A stretch of DNA of 64,000 nucleotides from Cyanobacteria bacterium UBA2855 (GTDB lineage: Bacteria > Cyanobacteriota > Vampirovibrionia > Gastranaerophilales > Gastranaerophilaceae): NCBI GenBank assembly GCA_002350725.1, contig DEFJ01000024.1, forward strand, positions 1 through 64,000. The letters are read 5' to 3'. Under the pieces are notes generated by a model. The model ran no database searches. It saw only the letters and a list, made by a program, of their open reading frames with translations, and was not told the DNA's origin. The position numbers and the translations under genes are program-made. Positions 62,016 to 64,000 of the stretch are shown here, piece after piece. Numbering within the stretch: position 1 is the first letter of the stretch; each line of letters opens with the position of its first letter.

Positions 62016-62056
62016 ATGTAAAATAATTTGCTTTACATCTTTAAAAAGTGTATAAT
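62016..62056 (+). promoter_or_regulatory. Promoter of the zinc-ribbon genes with a palindromic operator
   Basis: TTGCTT (62028-62033), 17 bases, TATAAT (62051-62056). The inverted repeat ATGTAAA-N9-TTTACAT (62016-62022 and 62032-62038) covers the -35 box, a normal repressor position, and the XRE gene is divergent and close by. Confidence 0.55.
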
Positions 62057-62129
62057 AGGCTTGTAAGTTCAATAAAATATTAAAAAACAACTTTAAAAAT
62101 TGTAAATAGTTATTTTGTTAGGGGTGTTT

Positions 62130-62843
62130 ATGAACAGTAAAACAAAAATTTGTCCGTTTTGTGGTGAAGAAATAAAAGAAGTAGCAATAAAGTGTAGATA
62201 TTGTGGCGAATTTTTAAATGATAGTACTTCAAACAATCCTGAAACTATTGAATGCCCTTATTGTGCAGAAACAATTTTATCAACTGATACAAAATGTCCT
62301 CATTGTGATGAGTATTTAGAACCCAATTTTAAAAAAGATGTAAAAGATGCAATAATTGAATACATTAATTACACTGACAATAATTCTCAAAGTATTTTAA
62401 CTAATAATCAAATCTCAAGGGAAAAATTAACCCAATATGGAGTTTATATTGACAGCAGAGAAACTCCTCTTGTAATGTTGTATGAATCAGGTTTTTGGTC
62501 TTTAGGATATACAAAATTATTAATCACAGACAAAAAAATTTACTATAAATGTTTCAAAGATAATTACTTTACAGGTATTCTAGGCGGTATTTTAGGCACA
62601 ATTCAAGGTTCTTTTTACATAAAAAATTCACTAAGAATTGAAATCGGAGAACAAGATAGTTGTTTAGGTACAGCTTATATTGGACATCAATTGAAACATA
62701 ATAATGAGGTTATTGGTCTTGTAAGAATGGGAACAGAAATAGAATATGACGACAAGGCAGTTGATTATTTAAATGGTCTTTTTAACTATTTAGCAAAAAA
62801 TAAAATTATTAAATATCCTGTTAAAGAATATGCTTGGCAATAA
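62130..62843 (+). CDS. Double zinc-ribbon protein, unknown function
   Basis: From the ATG at 62130 (AGGGG upstream), 237 residues. Two zinc ribbons open the protein: CPFCGEEIKEVAIKCRYCGEF and CPYCAETILSTDTKCPHCDEY. The remaining 180 residues form a separate domain with strands such as KLLITDKKIYYKCF, LRIEIGEQDS and AYIGHQLKHNNEVIGLVRM that resemble a PH-like fold. It may be a sensor or membrane-proximal adaptor. AAGGAG of the next gene overlaps its stop, so the two are coupled. Confidence 0.6.
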   Translation: MNSKTKICPFCGEEIKEVAIKCRYCGEFLNDSTSNNPETIECPYCAETILSTDTKCPHCDEYLEPNFKKDVKDAIIEYINYTDNNSQSILTNNQISREKLTQYGVYIDSRETPLVMLYESGFWSLGYTKLLITDKKIYYKCFKDNYFTGILGGILGTIQGSFYIKNSLRIEIGEQDSCLGTAYIGHQLKHNNEVIGLVRMGTEIEYDDKAVDYLNGLFNYLAKNKIIKYPVKEYAWQ

Positions 62844-62852
62844 GGAGTATGC

Positions 62853-63479
62853 ATGGAACGAAAAACAAAATACTGCCCATTTTGCGGCGAAGAAATAAAT
62901 ATTAATGCTAAAAAATGCAAGTGTTGTAAATCTTGGCTGAATAAAAGTGAAGAAATGCCAGAAGAACAAGAATATTATGAAAATCAAAACGATTATAACC
63001 AGAATAATAATTTTTGGAATTTTGCCGGATGTTTGACAGTAGTCATTTTAATTTTTTTAGGGCTAGCTCTTGGGATATTGTTTGGCGGTTCTGAAAACAC
63101 TAATGAAACAACAAATAATAATAAAAATGACACTATTAAATTTTTCAAAGAACTTTTATTTGGGGAAGAATTGGCATGTGACAGTAACTCTGTACAAAAT
63201 CTAGTTGTCAAAATTTTTAAAGAAAACAATCCTTATTACCTATCAAATATCAATTCAGTGTCTGATGTTTTTTTGGAATATCCTGTTGCAACTGCTTATG
63301 ATGAAATGCTTGATAAATATTCCTGTAAAGGCACTGTTATTGTAAAAAATTCACAAACTAATCAAGATTATCAATGTAATATTACATATACAGCACAAAC
63401 TGTAAAAGACGGGGTTTATGTTGAAACAACAGCTTGCACTTACCAAGAAGTGTTACTTAATTTATTAAGACATTTATAA
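62853..63479 (+). CDS. Zinc-ribbon membrane protein, unknown function
   Basis: A 208-residue protein. CPFCGEEININAKKCKCCKSW is a zinc ribbon like those of its neighbour. A single membrane helix (about 67-89, AGCLTVVILIFLGLALGILFGG) divides it from an outer domain of about 115 residues with four Cys, possibly disulfide-bonded. The topology suggests a membrane sensor with the ribbon inside. Co-transcribed with the preceding gene. Confidence 0.6.
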   Translation: MERKTKYCPFCGEEININAKKCKCCKSWLNKSEEMPEEQEYYENQNDYNQNNNFWNFAGCLTVVILIFLGLALGILFGGSENTNETTNNNKNDTIKFFKELLFGEELACDSNSVQNLVVKIFKENNPYYLSNINSVSDVFLEYPVATAYDEMLDKYSCKGTVIVKNSQTNQDYQCNITYTAQTVKDGVYVETTACTYQEVLLNLLRHL

Positions 63480-63528
63480 AAATAAAGTATTATTTCAATA
63501 TCAATAAAAATTATAAACGGAGGTTGTT

Positions 63529-64000
63529 ATGAATAAACAAGAAGTAAATAAAATAATTGATATAGGTAGAAATTTTCTTGTTGATAAATGGATGTCAAAG
63601 GAAGATTTTGAAGATTTGTTTAATAATAATAAGATAAAAAATTGTATCGACATTTGCACAAGTCCTGCAAAAAAATCTATTTTTAATGCTTTTAGTTTGT
63701 TTCCCATAGAAGAAACAAAAGTCTTAATTATTGGTCAAGACCCATATCCTGAATCAAGTAAAGCAGAAGGTTTGGCATTCTCTGTAAACGACAATTACAC
63801 AGAAATAGATGATTCTTTACTGAATATTTATAAGGCAGTAGGAGTAAAAAATCACCTCAAAAGTTTAATCACTTGGGCAAGAACTAATAAAGTTCTTCTG
63901 TTAAATACAGCATTAACATATGGAGATAAAACAAAGCCTTATAAATTAACCCGAAAAGAGAATAAAGAAATTCAAAAAATACATTTGAATGCTTGGAAAA
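63529..64000 (+). CDS. Uracil-DNA glycosylase family protein, 3' end missing
   Basis: 157 codons are visible and the frame is open to the window edge. VLIIGQDPYPESSKAEGLAFSV matches the family 1 motif G-Q-D-P-Y-H with the water-activating Asp, but the His is Pro. SLITWARTNKVLLLNTALT matches the middle block of UDG. The first 55 residues are Lys-rich. It probably repairs or senses uracil in DNA. Carrying it on a mobile element may relate to phage or replication functions. CGGAGG lies seven bases before the ATG. Confidence 0.75.
   Translation, partial: MNKQEVNKIIDIGRNFLVDKWMSKEDFEDLFNNNKIKNCIDICTSPAKKSIFNAFSLFPIEETKVLIIGQDPYPESSKAEGLAFSVNDNYTEIDDSLLNIYKAVGVKNHLKSLITWARTNKVLLLNTALTYGDKTKPYKLTRKENKEIQKIHLNAWK

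Larger units (their letters stand above)
54564..64000. mobile_element. Integrated element with tyrosine integrase, right end outside the window
   Basis: Bounded on the left by a displaced tRNA 3' end. It carries an integrase, an excisionase-like HTH, a primase and helicase, a XRE repressor and accessory genes, but in the visible part no conjugation, capsid or transposase genes. It is therefore best described as an integrated plasmid, satellite or integrative element. Its right boundary and intact tRNA are not visible. Confidence 0.7.

Noticed and set aside
1..64000. Search for CRISPR arrays, rRNA genes and insertion sequences.
   Set aside because: No regularly spaced repeats, no conserved rRNA segments and no transposase frames were seen; the only repeats are those listed.

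Overview
The window looks like a chromosome segment from a low-GC, Gram-negative-type bacterium, most likely an uncultured gut lineage related to Cyanobacteria (Melainabacteria / Gastranaerophilales). That placement is inference. It rests on AT-rich DNA, LolA and RND-type envelope genes, a PPi-dependent phosphofructokinase, FixCX, BioY, a cyanobacterial-type SLOG protein, and several lineage-specific proteins with similar N-termini. No rRNA, intact tRNA or CRISPR array was found.

Layout: 1-1097 holds uppS (partial) and rdgB. 1099-12475 is a two-armed biosynthetic cluster that matches the core of aryl polyene (APE) clusters gene for gene. Nine leftward genes (exporter-acyltransferase fusion, LolA-like, thioesterase, ligase-dehydratase fusion, membrane protein, two ACPs, PlsC-like acyltransferase, Cys-less chain-length factor) diverge across a 38-base promoter region from four rightward genes (KS, DH, KR, KS). 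12472-34038 carries housekeeping genes (pcrA, GH57, rimI, bioY, PPi-PFK, fabF, acpP) mixed with unusual genes: a calpain-like protease with YwqK/MORN repeats, a dihydrolipoamide dehydrogenase homologue with a deletion, a large ABC1/UbiB-type kinase and a membrane-anchored neighbour. 34039-54298 has hpf, a GT2, an AGCS symporter, aroBK, ispA, rsgA, pncC, recA, a radical-SAM-like gene, rsmD, fixCX and a BOF protein. An array of eight consecutive hairpins lies at 35648-35863.

From about 54564 to beyond the right edge lies an integrated element. Its left junction is a 19-base tRNA 3' end on the minus strand, followed by that tRNA's likely terminator. It carries a small structured RNA with a near-ideal promoter, a divergent DUF3644 (HEPN-like) / P-loop ATPase pair that looks like a defence cargo, a tyrosine integrase with an embedded HTH, a 16-bp perfect inverted repeat built of 7-bp units, a small replication module (AEP-type primase, zinc-finger RepA-like helicase, excisionase-like HTH), a XRE repressor, two zinc-ribbon proteins and a partial uracil-DNA glycosylase.

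Many promoters are of the extended -10 type (TATGnTAnnAT). Several housekeeping genes have a -10 box 6-8 bases before their ATG and no ribosome binding site, so they are predicted to be leaderless. All calls were made by reading the sequence; no database or folding program was run.
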